In this document: piece after piece, positions 27,599-39,584 of the stretch
Layout: every line of letters starts with the position of its first letter
Position numbering within the stretch: the first letter of the stretch is position 1
From: Anaeramoeba flamelloides
Lineage: Eukaryota > Metamonada > Anaeramoebidae
Length of the DNA: 64,000 bases
NCBI GenBank assembly: GCA_027625915.1
Contig: JANTQA010000029.1
Coordinates: forward strand, 1,798,001-1,862,000
Reading direction: 5' to 3'
Translations under genes and position numbers: made by a program
Notes under the pieces: model-generated
The model's input: the letters and a program-made list of their open reading frames with translations, nothing else
Database searches by the model: none
What the model was told of the DNA's origin: nothing

Positions 27599-27850
27599 TT
27601 TTAATTAAGAATAGTAAGGGGGGGGGTAATTACATAATACAAAAGATCATTGTGGAAAATTTCAAATATGTAATCTCATTTAAATTGTAGATATTTATCA
27701 ACAATAAAGAATCTTGTGCCCCCTTTTTAATCAAAAAAGCATTAAATAAAATATTTAATTCGAATTAAAAAAATTACAACTCACTTTTTTTTACCTTTAC
27801 ATTTCTATTTTTATAAAAAAATCAGGATTATATATAAATATATATATTTA

Positions 27851-28216
27851 TAAACTCCATTTCACTCAAAGGGTACAGCCAAAAACGAAAAAGTCACTTT
27901 ATTTTTAAGAATCAACCAAACTTAGATTGTTTAGAAATACGAGAAATAATAAACTTCTTATAAGAGTCCATATTTATAAAAGAAACCCTGAACAAACTAT
28001 AAATTTCAAAAAAAAAAAATGTTGAAAAATTTTTTGGGCCCCATTCATTGGAACGTCTCATGCAAAATTCTCAATTTCTTTAGGAAATTAAAATCGTTGA
28101 TAATAAGATTTTTTACTTGTAAATGTATGAATTTTAAAAGAACATACAAAGCTTAACTTTTCTTAATGTTTATTTCGTTTTTTAAACATTTTTTTTTTCA
28201 AAGTTAATTTTTAAAG

Positions 28217-28248
<32 letters not shown>

Positions 28249-28412
28249 CAAAAAGCAAAAAACAAAAAAAACAAAATTTTTTACAAAATGAGAAAAAATG
28301 ATTTTGATCTAAAAATTGAAAATTTTAGTTTGATAAGAGTAATGAATTAAACTCATAGAATGTCTTCCATTTCTTCAATAAAACTGGGCCCCTTTGACTG
28401 AAAAAGAGTTTA
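27851..28412. mobile_element. family B MITE, copy 1 (562 bp)
   Basis: Starts TAAACTCCATTTCACTCAAA, ends GGGCCCCTTTGACTGAAAAA then GAGTTTA; TA at both ends. Interior contains AAAAGTCACTTTATTTTTAA and a central GGGCCCCATTCATTGG. No ORF. Homologues at 37465, 46986 and 61829. Confidence 0.85.
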
Positions 28413-28691
28413 TAATTTAAATGAAAATTATTAATACCACTTAATAATTATCTGTTATTGTTTAGAAAATAATATTTTTTTTACATATATTTTCTAATTT
28501 CAATTGAGTCACTAGTTTTGAAAAATTGTTTAGATAAAAAAAAGTCGTATAAGGTTTTATACTAATTCTATGAGTAAAAGTCAATTTTTTTCTTTGAAAG
28601 GTTTTATTATCACTAAATAATTTCATTTTTTGAAATACCAAAAAAGAATTAACAATTTTGGAATTCGGTTTCTACTTTTCTAAGACAATTT

Positions 28692-29222
28692 TAGGGTATA
28701 TTATTAAATTTCAAATTTGGTCAAATTTCAAAATTGGTCAAATTGAAATTTTTCATATTTTTGAAGATTTTCTTGATTATTATCATTGGTATGAAAGCTT
28801 TTAATGTTTTTTTATAGTTGTGGGAGGAAAAAGCAAAATAATTATTTTGTGATTGGTATATTTTATTACTAAATGGTCGAAAATCCAAAATTTTGAAATC
28901 ATCAATAATAAATATTTTTAAAAATCTTTTCGAAATCCAATTTTAACCTCCAAAGTTAAATGTAAATTTTTTTCCCCTTAAAACAAGTTGCAAAAGTCTA
29001 ATTGGTCATATAATTATTTTTTTTTCAAAATCCTTGCTAAAATTTTCTAGTAAACCATTCAAACACCAAAAACCTACTCTAGTATACTCTAACCTACCCT
29101 AACATACCTTAACATACCCTAACATACATGTAAAGATGTTTCTAAATACCTACAGTCAATATATTACAATGGGATTGACTAATTTGAAATTTGACCAAAT
29201 TTAAAATTTAATAATTTTCCCC
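28692..29222. repeat. inverted repeat enclosing a 10-base tandem array
   Basis: The arm near 28692-28745 (AATTTCAAATTTGGTCAAAT) and the arm near 29165-29222 (its complement, ending TTTAATAATTTTCCCC) bracket about 420 bp. Inside, 29075-29128 is a tandem array of TACCCTAACA-type units. Probably another small inverted-repeat element; no terminal duplication could be defined. Confidence 0.6.
29075..29128. repeat. 10-bp tandem repeat with telomere-like CCCTAA core
   Basis: Successive units TACTCTAACC, TACCCTAACA, TACCTTAACA, TACCCTAACA, preceded by a decayed unit. Two of the units contain CCCTAA. Confidence 0.85.
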
Positions 29223-30109
29223 AATTTTAAGGGGAAGTAATTGTTTTTGAAAAAAGGTCGAAAAATTTTTTTCAGTTATTTTGATGAGTGTTGGTATCAA
29301 TTAAAAACCTATCAAATGTGATGTATTATAGCTTTATAATAGCCAAGAATAAAAAACTAGTGCATTTTTGAAAAAAAAAAACCATCAACTAAGTTACTGG
29401 ATTTCTAATTTAAATCCATGTAGATTTTATATTTTGAATGCAACTGCGATTGCTTTGAAGAGTTAATCTTATTGTGTATATTGAGATCCCAAATATTACT
29501 ATATTTTTTATATTGTTAAAAATAAATCCTTTTACTTTAACAATGATATAAAATCCTTACTCGGCATAAAATGATGTTTATAAAGTAACGATAGAATTGG
29601 TTATTTTGATTAAAATTGATTATGTAAGTTGAGGAAATAATTTCTTTTAAATTGAAGAAATTAAACACTTTGAAAATATAGAATAAGAAACAATTGAATT
29701 TTTTTTTACAATTTGATTTTTTATAATTGAGAATCCTTTGAATTTTTTTTTCAGAGAGATCTTAAAAATATTATATTTCTGTTATTCGAATTTTATCAAT
29801 AAAAATAATTACAATTTCAGATTATATTTTTCCTGAACAAACCATTACTTGAGTATGGAGTAAAACTATGTTCAGAATAGATAACTTTATTCAGAAAGCA
29901 AAGGATTATTATTACAATTCTTTTGAACTTTATCGGTTATAATGCCACATTCTCAACTCCTTGTGAGACTTGCATGAATGTCAATTTTTTTTTTACTTAA
30001 TCATTGGACCAACCTTAATTTTTAGGTAATTCTTTAATAAGGTTTCCAATTGTTATAAAATTGAGATACTAGATTTTATTTTATAAAAAATAGTATTAGA
30101 ATTATCGCT

Positions 30110-30566
30110 GTTGAGAGAAAAATGTTGGACAGAGAAAAATAGTTGTACAGTAATTTTAATTGGGAACATTAATGAAAATGATTTTTAATTTCTTTCGTTT
30201 GTAAAATAACTTAAGAAAATAACAATAATCTACTTATTAGAATAACGATTAGTGTAATTCTACTTTTCCAAAACCTTCTCTCTTTATAATCTAAAGCAAG
30301 TTTAAAAATTATTATTTTCGGAATTAATAGTAAACTTTACTAAAACTTGGATTTTTGTTAAAATAGCATGATCTACTTTAGTTTGTCAGCCATTCAAATT
30401 AGTATTCTACACACACCACATATTAATGAACTTGTAACACCTTTAAACCTGGATTTATATAAAAGTCACCTAGTTAACAATAGGATTTGATTTTCAATTC
30501 TACTAATGATCCCAATTAAAAATTGTTTCCAACCATTTTTCTGTGTCAAACATTTTTCTCTCAACA
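30110..30566. mobile_element. family N inverted-repeat element, about 457 bp
   Basis: Termini of about 55 bp: GTTGAGAGAAAAATGTTGGA on the left and its close complement on the right (TTTTTCTCTCAAC). No ORF inside. Confidence 0.75.
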
Positions 30567-30929
30567 CTAAGAATGAAAATGCTAGATCTTTCATCTCTTC
30601 ATAATATAAATGTAAGGGATTTTATTGTTGAATAACCCAAGTTACCAATCTCAAAAAACATCAAATAATTTTGATTCTTAGATATCTCAAATAATTTAAT
30701 TGTATCTATCAAGTTTATTTCATCTCACGAAAACCATTTTAAGTTGGGTTTCTCAAAAATGTGATTTTTAAATTTATTTCTCAAATTAAAAACTCTTTAT
30801 ATACATCCCATTAATTTTTAAAAAATTAAAAAATCAAAAGAATATAAATTTTCAAAGAGAAACAATCAAAATAATCTCCAAAAATCTAAAGTCTTATTCA
30901 GCAACAACTATAACAATACACCTCTTTAA

Positions 30930-31199
30930 ATATTGATTTTGTTTTGGAATATTTCAAAGATAAGACGAATTATCGCAGAATGTAGATCACAAAAAATTTA
31001 CAATAGGAGAATAACTTTATTTGACTTAAAAAAAAGTCCCTACTTTACTGATCAACTCATTAAAGAGGAAGAAATCCACTCAAAGATCCTTTTTTATCAA
31101 AAATTACAAAATGTTTCCAAACAAAGGACAACTAAATCAAAAATTTTAATCAATATTGAATCATTTTTTGTTAAATTTCTCAAAACAAAGCAAGTTTGA
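30930..31199 (+). CDS. possible 3' exon of an unidentified gene
   Basis: Open for about 89 codons from a stop at 30927 to TGA at 31197, without any ATG, so it can only be coding as a downstream exon; CAAAG at about 30954-30958 would be a usable acceptor. It reads IRRIIAECRSQKIYNRRI and then LFDLKKSPYFTDQLIKEEE, with balanced codon use unlike the surrounding A/T sequence. It ends 8 bases before the ABHD13 start codon. It is out of frame with that gene and I found no in-phase splice joining them. No family recognised. It would be the only TGA stop among the genes here. Confidence 0.3.
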   Translation: MLILFWNISKIRRIIAECRSQKIYNRRITLFDLKKSPYFTDQLIKEEEIHSKILFYQKLQNVSKQRTTKSKILINIESFFVKFLKTKQV

Positions 31200-31207
31200 A
31201 TAAATTA

Positions 31208-34200
31208 ATGTTTTTTTATTTGGCTTTTGGATTTTGTTTATTATTTGTTGTTGTAGTTTATGGTCTTCAAGAAAGGGCAGTGTTTTATCCAAATTCCCCC
31301 GAAGCGTCCCGTTTGTTTGTTTGTCTTTTGTTTTTGTTTTATCCACCATTCATGCACCAATAACATATCAACTTAATTATCATTGCTATGTGTTCTTTTA
31401 ACAATAAAGGTAATGCCACCTGATGAAGCAGGACTTCCATTTGAAGAAATTTGGCTTGAAACAGTGGATAATGTGAAACTTCATTCTTGGCTGTTTGTAA
31501 AAAAAAAGGAATTCCCAACCGTTCTCTTTTTACATGGGAATGCAGGAAGTGATTACTTTTGTTTTTTCTTTCTTTTCTTTTGTTTTCTTGAATTTTTCTT
31601 TTCTTTTGAGAAAGAAGATCTTTGTTACTTTTACATTTGAGAATTGAATTTTGTAATTTAAAAAGAAAAGGGGTTGTAACTGAAAATTGGTGGACAATTG
31701 ACTTTTTCATACCTTGGCCAATCGCCACAAATTCACTTTCAATACTTTTTCGAATTTTTTTTTTCAGACCACATTAACAAAGTTCAATTTCCCTAAAATT
31801 TCTCAAAAACTTTAACACTTAGATCACTTCTTTGTCATTTGGTGATCTAAAAATCAAAATTCTAATTATTGTTTCGAATCAACAATCAAATAAATTACAA
31901 TACCTAATTGCTTAAGCAGAATAATTACAAGAAATTCCATAATTTTAAGGCATTAGTGTCATTATAGATTCATATATAATAATATTATGTTGTAATTGGG
32001 AAGGTAAATTGGTATTAGGATATTATAGTTCAAAAGTCTCCAAAAAATCTATTATTAATATTGTCGAGACAAGAAATTATTACGATTTTTGACTTAGAAT
32101 CACTAATTAAAAATTGTTGATTTTGGAAATATTTTTTTTTTAATTACTTTTCCAAATCTAAAAATATAAACTCAAAATAATAATATCCAGTATTGAATAA
32201 TTAATATTTAGAACCTTCATAAAAGAAACTATTGTTGAGATTTTTTAATTTCAAAGATTGGCTCAATAATTATTAATATAAAAAACCCCAAAGATAGACT
32301 ATTTTGGTTTCCTTTCGATAAAGATAATTGTGGCATCAATATACTTTCAATATTTCTGAAATAATTTGTCAAAAAATGTTATTGGTTAATTATTTAATTT
32401 TTTAGAAAAATTGAATTTTTTAGCTATTAGTCTACCTTCTGAGAGATAAATTAAAGAAAGATATTTTCAACTTTGGAGTCTGGAATATTGATGATTAAAG
32501 CTTTGAATTTGTCTTGAAATTAAGATTTTTTTCTAAAATTGTTGGGTTTTTTCACTAATACAATAATCAAGTTTTAATTGAAGAAGATCAAGTAATAGTA
32601 TTATTTTACCAATCGGATCTTTCAGGGCATTTAAACCGTTGCCCACTAATTTGAAATTTTATTTTCAATAGCAACATACTTTAATTTTAGACTTCTTCTT
32701 GGTAGACTCTAATCTTGTATGGTAATAATTCTGTTTATTTGGATTTAGTCTTATCTTCATTACAACTATAATTAAAAACTCGAATAAGATTTTAGAATTA
32801 CAGGCAAACAGAAAATAATTTTATTGAATCACTACTCCTTAATAAACAAAAAAAAAAAAAAAAAAAAAATAGAATTATCTTCAAATAAAAAAAATCAATA
32901 CTTTATTCCACCCAATGCATCGAAGTATAAAAAAGAAATTGTCATTTAAAATCATAAAAGAAAGATTTGCCCTTTTTTTTAATGCATCTTGAATTGTAAA
33001 TTTAACAAAAATTTCACTTATTTTTTGTTCTATTCTTTTTATTTCTTGCTTGTATCAATTTTCCCAAAATAATTTCAATTTAGTTGTCACAGATTAATTT
33101 GAAAAAAAACTTTAAATTCTTGTTATTGATCAATAACGAGGATTTAAAATGATAATTCAAAATTTAAAACATTGTTAAGGGACTAGTCTCTATTAATTTT
33201 TTTTTTGACCAATAACTAAATAAGGAATCCTTATCTTGAAATATGTTTAAAATTGAAAATAGACAGTTTTTTTCAATGTTAGAACTTTTAGTTCTTGTTT
33301 TTTTAAAATTTTACAATTCTGCCAAAAAAAGTGACTTTTAAAAATTTTTTTTTAAAAAAAGATCTTAAACGGATGAGAATTTTTTGATTAATTTTGGATT
33401 TAATTATTTTCTCAAAAATAATATATATTCTCATTTTTAAAAACGAAAAAATAATTTAAAACTGGTGAATATTTTCTCCTTCACTTCTGTTCATCCAACT
33501 TGACTCTATAAAGAACTCAATTTGTTTTATCAATAAGTACTTTTTAAAAAAATAGTTCTTATTCTTTTCTTTGATTTTTTTTGACTCTGACAAAAACTTT
33601 TGGGATGGTAATTTGGGAACACTTAAAAAAACTTCAAATTCAACAAAAACAAAAGAGTGTAAACTGAAAAAGTAGATTCATGAAAAAAAAGAATGGTACA
33701 ATATAAAAAAATAAAATCTTTTATTAAGAGTAAAGCATATATTGTATATTTTTTTCGAATCAAACTATGTTTTCATGCAAATCCAAAAAAAACCTTTCAG
33801 GTTTATTTTTCAAACTCTTTTTTGTAGGTCTTCCACAAACATAACAAGGTTTTGCTTTCTTGCTCATATTTTTTTTTATTTTTTGTATTTTTACGAAAAG
33901 TTGAAAAAAAGCAACTTTCAAAAAAGTGAAAAAATGCAAAAATTTTTTATTTCTATAAAAACAATAACTAAATTTAATGAATGTCATTTAGCAAGATTTC
34001 ATTAATATACTAAGAAGTTTTTCACTTTGATTTGAAATCTAAGTAATTGGCAAAAAAAATTCTAAATCTCTATTAAATTTACCTAAAAAAATTTAATATA
34101 GACTAGTCCCTTAAAGAAAAAGAGCAAGAATGGAAAAAATATAACATTTAAAGTTCAAATACCAGCGTAAAAATGTATAATTATCAATTTACAAAATTAA

Positions 34201-36861
34201 TATTGATCAATAACAAGGATTTAAAGTTTTTTTTCAAATTAATCTGAGACAACTAAATTGAAATTATCATAGAAAAAATACAGTTATTTTTTTTTTTTCA
34301 TTTTTGGAGAGGGGTTATTCAACAAATTTACCTCCTGTTTGCCGTTAGGTTTTCCAGAATTCAAAAGAATTGAGTAAAATCTATGATTTTTCTCTATTCT
34401 TTTGAATTCTGGAAAACCTATGCACTTGACGGCACTCTACGGCACTTGACGGCACTTCCTGAAACTATAAATTAATTCGATTTTTTTATTCTAAACCCCA
34501 TTCCGAAAATTTGGACACACCCAAAATCAAAAATAGGCAAAAAAAAAAACTCAATTTATTATATTTTTCCAAACATAATATAAAACAACATTTAAGATAC
34601 CCAGTGTTAATGTTTTAATAAGTAATCATTTTTATCCAAATAAGAGAAAAAAATATAAAACCAGAAAATATTAAAATTATGTATCCAAAATGAAGAAACG
34701 AAGTGAATAAAAAATATATTGGTAAATTTGTTGAAATCTCATCAACAATTGTTGATCGATCAAATGATAAGATACCATCTACCAATTTTATTTGAGTTAT
34801 TCTATTTAACAAACTCAACTTTAACCTTCTATCAACCATCGAAAAAAAAATCCAGATCTAACGAAACAGATTAAGTAACTGCAAAAAAGGAAATGAAAAC
34901 AAAACAAAAAAGACAAAAAATGAAATAGTTTGTAAAATCAAAATTCTTTCCAAATTGAAATTAAAGTGTGGTATTGTTATTCTTTCAACAGTTTAAACTG
35001 TGTCCAAATTTTTGGAATTTAGTTTTGCTTAAGGTAGCCAAGATTCTTTTAAAAATGAAAAGAAAAAATTTAAAAAATATAATCATTTTTCAAAAATATG
35101 ACAAAAAAGTTTTTAGAACAGCTCTTAATATATTCGTTAAACTTCAATAGACCCATTTTCGGTAAAGTTGTTTTCAAAAAGTGTATCTTAAAAGCTTTCA
35201 AAGGGATCTATAAAATTGATTTTTAACTTCAATTATACCTATTTTCAGAACATTATTCTAAAATTTTTTTGATCACGCTTTTTAAAAAAGACTTTACCAT
35301 TTAATTCATTAAATTACATTCACGGTTATTGAAGATCAAAGAAATTATCCAAAAAATAAATATATATCCTATTTGATAGGAAACAAAATATAATGGCAGA
35401 CTAAATGATAAAAAAAAAAAAAGAGAACGATTTCTTTTCAAAATATACTCATTTATTAACAGTTTGCTAAGATTGAAAAAATTGAATCATATAAAACAAA
35501 ATTATGAAAATACTATGAAACAAGAAAAGAGGGAATTTTTAGCATTCGATAAAAAAGAAATAATTCAAAATAGGTTATTTTTCATTATTTTTGTGAATTT
35601 TATTCCTTTTTTGAAAATAAAAAAAATAATTAAAAAAAAAAAAAAAAATTCCATTATTTTAAACATTTGCACTTTTTTAATCGCCATTTTTTCATTGTTC
35701 GTGTTTATTTTTATAAACTATGGTCGTTTTCTAGATTAAATTAATAATATTTAAATTTATTCAACCTTAATTCAACTCCAAGGCATTGTCCAAAATATAT
35801 ATAAATATGTTCAAAGGTTTGCTATAATCTTGAAAAAAGATAAAAATGGAAAAAAAATATTGAAAATTCTTAAAAAAAAATTACTATTTTAAGTTGATAA
35901 CAAAAAAATATAAAGAGTGGAATTATAAATAATACAATATCTCAAAAAGAATGTAGAGTTTAGCTTATAACGAAAACAATTATTCAAAAATTAAGTGAAA
36001 ATTTTTTTTATTTAAATTAAATTGAAATATTCAATAACTTTTCTTATGGATAACATATTTTATCAATTCTAAAACTTCATTAAAGATATTGGACATCGTT
36101 TAGATAACCTTAAGGGGCTGTTAGATAACTGCAATCTAAATGTTTTTATTGTTGAATATCGCGGGTATGGCAAAAGTGATGGTGTTCCAAATGAGCCAGG
36201 TGTCAAATGTGATACACAGGCTGCCTATGAATATTTACTTCAATGCGATCAAATCGATTCATCAAAAATTTTAATTTTTGGAAGATCTCTTGGTGGCTGT
36301 CTCGCTGCATATCTTGCTGCAACTAATGCTGACGATAAAAATCTTAAAGGAATTATCCTTGAAAATACTTTTACCTCAATTAAAGACCTCGCCTATCATA
36401 TATTACCAATTACAAAATATGTTCAATTCTTATTTCGTTTAAAATTGGATGCATTGAGTATGGTTCCAAATACTACTGTGCCAATATTGTTTCTTTCAGG
36501 GCAAAAAGATCATTTAGTGTAATAATTATTCCTTTATTTATTTATCTGTGAGTGTCATGAAGGTTTATATATAGATACATTGCTCTTTCTGTTTCTTTAT
36601 TCTTGTATTAATTTATAATTTTTTATTTTTTTTTTTTTTCATTCTTTGTATTAATTAATATTATACAATTATTTATTAAAAAAAAAACTAAACATTCGTA
36701 AAAGTAAACCCGAAATGATGACACAATTATACAAAAAGGCACCCTTTAATAAGAACACAAAAATCATGCGCTTCAAGGATGGAACTCATAACGAAATGCC
36801 CTATCTTAATGGTTATTATCCAACATTGAATAAGTGGATACATGAACTGGATTTAAAATAA
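31208..36861 (+). CDS. ABHD13: ABHD13/BEM46-type alpha/beta hydrolase, 279 aa, 4 exons
   Basis: Membrane-anchored serine hydrolase of the ABHD13/BEM46/WAV2 family, with catalytic domain facing the cytosol or lumen and substrate unknown. Exons are 31208-31318, 31410-31548, 36086-36518 and 36705-36861; donors GTTTGT, GTGATT and GTAATA; acceptors ATAAAG, TTAAAG and AAAAG; all phases agree. Residues 1-18 form the N-terminal membrane segment, followed by ERAVFYPNSPEASRL (family LIYFPxxPxSSR). Exon 2 gives LFLHGNAG, and exon 3 NIGHRLDN, VEYRGYGKSDG and the nucleophile elbow IFGRSLGG. The acid is Asp in FLSGQKDHL and the histidine is in DGTHNEM (exon 4). Length is slightly short of animal ABHD13 (about 337) because the C-terminus is trimmed. 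Identity is secure. Confidence 0.93.
33069..34267. mobile_element. family H inverted-repeat element, about 1.2 kb
   Basis: Outer terminal repeats ATAATTTCAATTTAGTTGTC and complement (at 33069 and ending 34267). Then matching blocks follow inward in mirror order: AAAAAAACTTTAAA, TTGATCAATAAC and GGGACTAGTC. On the minus strand the interior has a short ATG frame (33760-33867) reading MSKKAKPCYVCGRPTKK, with a CxxC pair; whether it is coding is unknown. Confidence 0.75.
34335..34462. repeat. family S hairpin repeat, copy 3
   Basis: Perfect-looking arms GGTTTTCCAGAATTCAAAAG and its complement around ATCTATGATTTTTC, followed by three CACTTGACGGCA/CACTCTACGG units. It abuts the family-F element at 34492. 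Confidence 0.85.
34492..35026. mobile_element. family F MITE, copy 1 (about 535 bp)
   Basis: Left terminus TAAACCCCATTCCGAAAATT then TGGACAC; right terminus GTGTCCAAATTTTTGGAATT then TAGTTT. Matches 60786-61316 nearly throughout. A minus-strand frame (34615-34839) lies inside, but the other copy has stops in it, so I do not call it a gene. Confidence 0.8.
35515..35739 (+). CDS. possible 74-aa membrane protein nested in the ABHD13 intron
   Basis: ATG at 35515 to TAA at 35737. A basic N-terminus (MKQEKREFLAFDKKE) is followed by a hydrophobic stretch (LFFIIFVNFIPFL), a Lys run and a good transmembrane segment (ILNICTFLIAIFSLFVFIF). Not recognised. T-rich A/T DNA can mimic hydrophobic ORFs, so this may be chance. 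Confidence 0.2.
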   Translation: MKQEKREFLAFDKKEIIQNRLFFIIFVNFIPFLKIKKIIKKKKKNSIILNICTFLIAIFSLFVFIFINYGRFLD

Positions 36862-37464
36862 TTTTTTTCGAATAACTAAGCTTGTCAACTTTCAAAAACA
36901 AGTGTTTGTTTCATTACAATCAAATTCTAGTTGTATTTAAAAAATCAACAAAAAATAAATTTCTAATTTCATTTTTTTTTTTTTTTTACAAATTTGATAC
37001 CATGTGTAATTACAATAAAATAACCCACCAAATGAATACAATATAATTAAAGTGCCCAAAAAAGAAAATTTGAATATATTTTGTTCAAAAAATATATTTT
37101 TATTTCATTTTAAAATGATGTATTTCCAAAAAGGTGGTGGTATTTTTCATGAAAAAATTCTCTTTTTAATTGGTTTTATTTGTAAACTAAAAAAAATAGC
37201 ATAAAGAAAAATATTTATACTGATTAAATCAGTAATCATTATTTGTATTCCAATTTTTGTTTATCAACAATATTCCCAAAAAAATGGAAAAAAAATTGTC
37301 ACTTTTTTTGGAAAAAACGAGTTACGACCAATTTCAATAAAAAACTGGAAATTGGTTAGGAGACAATTGATTTTTAAAAAAATAAAATAAAGTTTCAACT
37401 TTTTCATTTTATAAAAAATTTTTTTGGGTTTAACCCTCTTTTGATTTTGTTTTTGATTCTCAAA
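36862..37464. other. 3' flank of the ABHD13-like gene
   Basis: A/T-rich; nothing recognisable apart from poly-T/poly-A runs. Confidence 0.5.
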
Positions 37465-37980
37465 TAAACTCGTTTTCTGTCAAAGGGGAACAGTTTTATT
37501 GAAGAAATAGAACACATTCTATGAGTTTAATTCATTATTCTTTTCAAACTAAATTTTCAATTTTTATATCTGATCATTTTTTCTCATTTTTAAATTTTTT
37601 TTTTATTTTCTTTTATTTTTTTTTTAAAAGAATAAAATTTGTTTGAAACCCCAAATTAACATTAAGAAAATTGCGGATTTATAATTTCTTTTAAAATTCA
37701 TACATTTACTATTAAAAAATCTGATTGTCAACAATTTTAATTTCCTAAAGAAATTGAGAATTTTGCACAAGACTTTTCAATTAATGTAGCCAAAAATTTT
37801 TTAAACATTTTTTTTTTTTTAAAATTTATGGTTTATTCAGGGTTTTCTGTTATGATTATCGACACTTAAATGAAAATTATTATTTCTCGTATTTCTAAAC
37901 AATCTATGTTTGGTTGGTTCTTAAAAATAAAGTGACTTTTTCATTTTTTGGCTTGTCCCCTTTGAGTGAAATGGAGTTTA
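37465..37980. mobile_element. family B MITE, copy 2 (inverted relative to copy 1)
   Basis: Starts TAAACTCGTTTTCTGTCAAA, ends CCCCTTTGAGTGAAATGGAG then TTTA, TA on both sides; 516 bp. Interior is the reverse complement of copy 1 (TCTATGAGTTTAATTCATTA). A decayed, oppositely oriented family-B piece follows at about 38140-38480. Confidence 0.85.
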
Positions 37981-38139
37981 TAAAAAAATCCAATTTTAAC
38001 AAATTGGGAATATCATATAAAATTCAGATAAGAAACTGTCATATCTTTTCATTTATGGAATAGTATATAGAGTCAACAATTAGATTACTAAAAGAATATA
38101 AAAATGATGAATAATAACTCTGGTTATTAAAATCAACTA

Positions 38140-38480
38140 CATTTCGTTGGTGGGGATAAAGAATAAAATGAAAAAATCACTTTTTTCTTAAGAACCAACC
38201 AAGCATAGATTGTTTAGTAATCTGATTAAATAATAAACTCCCTGTTAGAGTTGATAATCATAAAACCAATACCTGAACCAATAACAAATATTAAAAAAAA
38301 AAATAAATGATAAAAAATTTTTTGGCTATTTTTATTGAAAATTCTCTAACACAATTTCTCAATTTCTTTCGAAAATTACAATTATTAAAAATAGATTTTT
38401 TAATAGTAAATGTATGAATTTAAAAAGAAATTAAAAATACTCTTATTTCCGTATGTTAATTTGGGGTTCCAAACATTATT
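38140..38480. mobile_element. family B MITE, partial copy 3
   Basis: Reads AAGAACCAACCAAGCATAGA and then GATTGTTTAGTAATC, matching the left two-thirds of family B. The left terminus is decayed and the right terminus is missing. Confidence 0.6.
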
Positions 38481-38815
38481 TTATTCTTAAAAACAAGTTT
38501 TTTCTAGATATGGATTATCTCCAATATATTTAATCGTAACTTAACGAAATAAATATTTTAATTATTCACTTAAAAGGTATTAATTCATAACAAAAGTAAG
38601 TCAACGGTTTTTTTGGGTTAATGACTTGAAAACTTTGATTTTTAATCGAATGAAAAATTCATTCTCGATTTTTTTTTTCTTTTAAGGTTTACAATACCTA
38701 AAAAATGAAAAAAAATTATATTGTATTGGTAATGGCTACTAGTTATTTCGTTTCTAGGTTAATTGTTCTTAAGCTTGTAATGAATTTTAATAGTGATTCA
38801 AAGGGTCTATTTCTA

Positions 38816-38977
38816 GTATTTGAAAAATAAATAGGAACAATTTTCACTTCATATTTCAAATTGTCCTTTTATAATTAGAATTTATAAATTACCACTTGCT
38901 TCTTTAATAGCTCAATTTATGAAGAAAAAGCTCAAAAAGGAAGTGAAAATTTTTTCCCATTTAGAATTCAAAGATAA
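38816..38977. mobile_element. family C hairpin MITE
   Basis: Arms AGTATTTGAAAAATAAATAG...TTTTCACTTC and GAAGTGAAAA...CATTTAGAATTCAAA. The same family occurs at 43675-43853 and twice inside the 47.5-48.9 kb nest. Confidence 0.65.
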
Positions 38978-39134
38978 GCAATAAATTTTTTTTGTTTTTT
39001 TTTTTTTTCACAATCCAAATTGGTGAGTAAAACTTATAAATTGGTATGTGTTTGTTGAATGAAATTTTTGGTTTTTGGGTTGTGGATTGAATTTTTCATT
39101 TGTCTTTTACTCGATTTAAAAAAAAAAGAAACTT

Positions 39135-39584
39135 TACAGTGATCAAAATAATGCATGTACAACAACTATAATCCGTGTTTCAAAATATAATCCGTGTTTT
39201 TTTTTTCTTCTTGTTCCAAGGCAACATCCTATTTACTACTAAATAGTATACCTAAGTTCAAATTAATTTTGAAAGTAAAAATCTGGTTGTTTTCAGTAAA
39301 AATTAAATTAGGAATGCAATTTGTTGAAAATATTTCCTAATTTTCTCTTTTTTTTTTAAATTTTTTGTTTTTTTTGATTGATGGAGTAAATTTTTGGAAA
39401 TTTACTCTATTTTTCGAGATAACTTTTGCAATTTGATCCTAAAATTTTAGAATTTCATTTTAAAAATAGATCTTTAAGAAATCAATATCTATTTTAATTA
39501 GGGTTTATTGTCGGTTTCTTAATCGGTTAATGTATAGGTCTTCTTTAACAAAAAAACAACCTTATTTTTTTGAGCACAGATTAA
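39135..39584 (+). mobile_element. family K Tc1/mariner-like MITE, copy 1
   Basis: Starts TACAGTGATCAAAATAATGC, a Tc1/mariner-like end; about 450 bp. It matches the reverse complement of 62487-62927 along most of its length, including ATCCGTGTTTCAAAATAT. The distal end is decayed. Confidence 0.75.

Larger units (their letters stand above)
31549..36085 (+). other. 4,537-base intron of the ABHD13-like gene
   Basis: It interrupts the Asn codon of HGNAGN. It holds the family-H element (33069-34267), a family-S hairpin (34335-34462), a family-F element (34492-35026) and a small open frame at 35515-35739. The first 1.5 kb shows nothing recognisable. Confidence 0.85.

Noticed and set aside
34615-34839. 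74-codon minus-strand ORF in the ABHD13 intron
   Set aside because: It lies within the family-F MITE and is broken by stops in the second copy at 60786-61316; no recognised motif.
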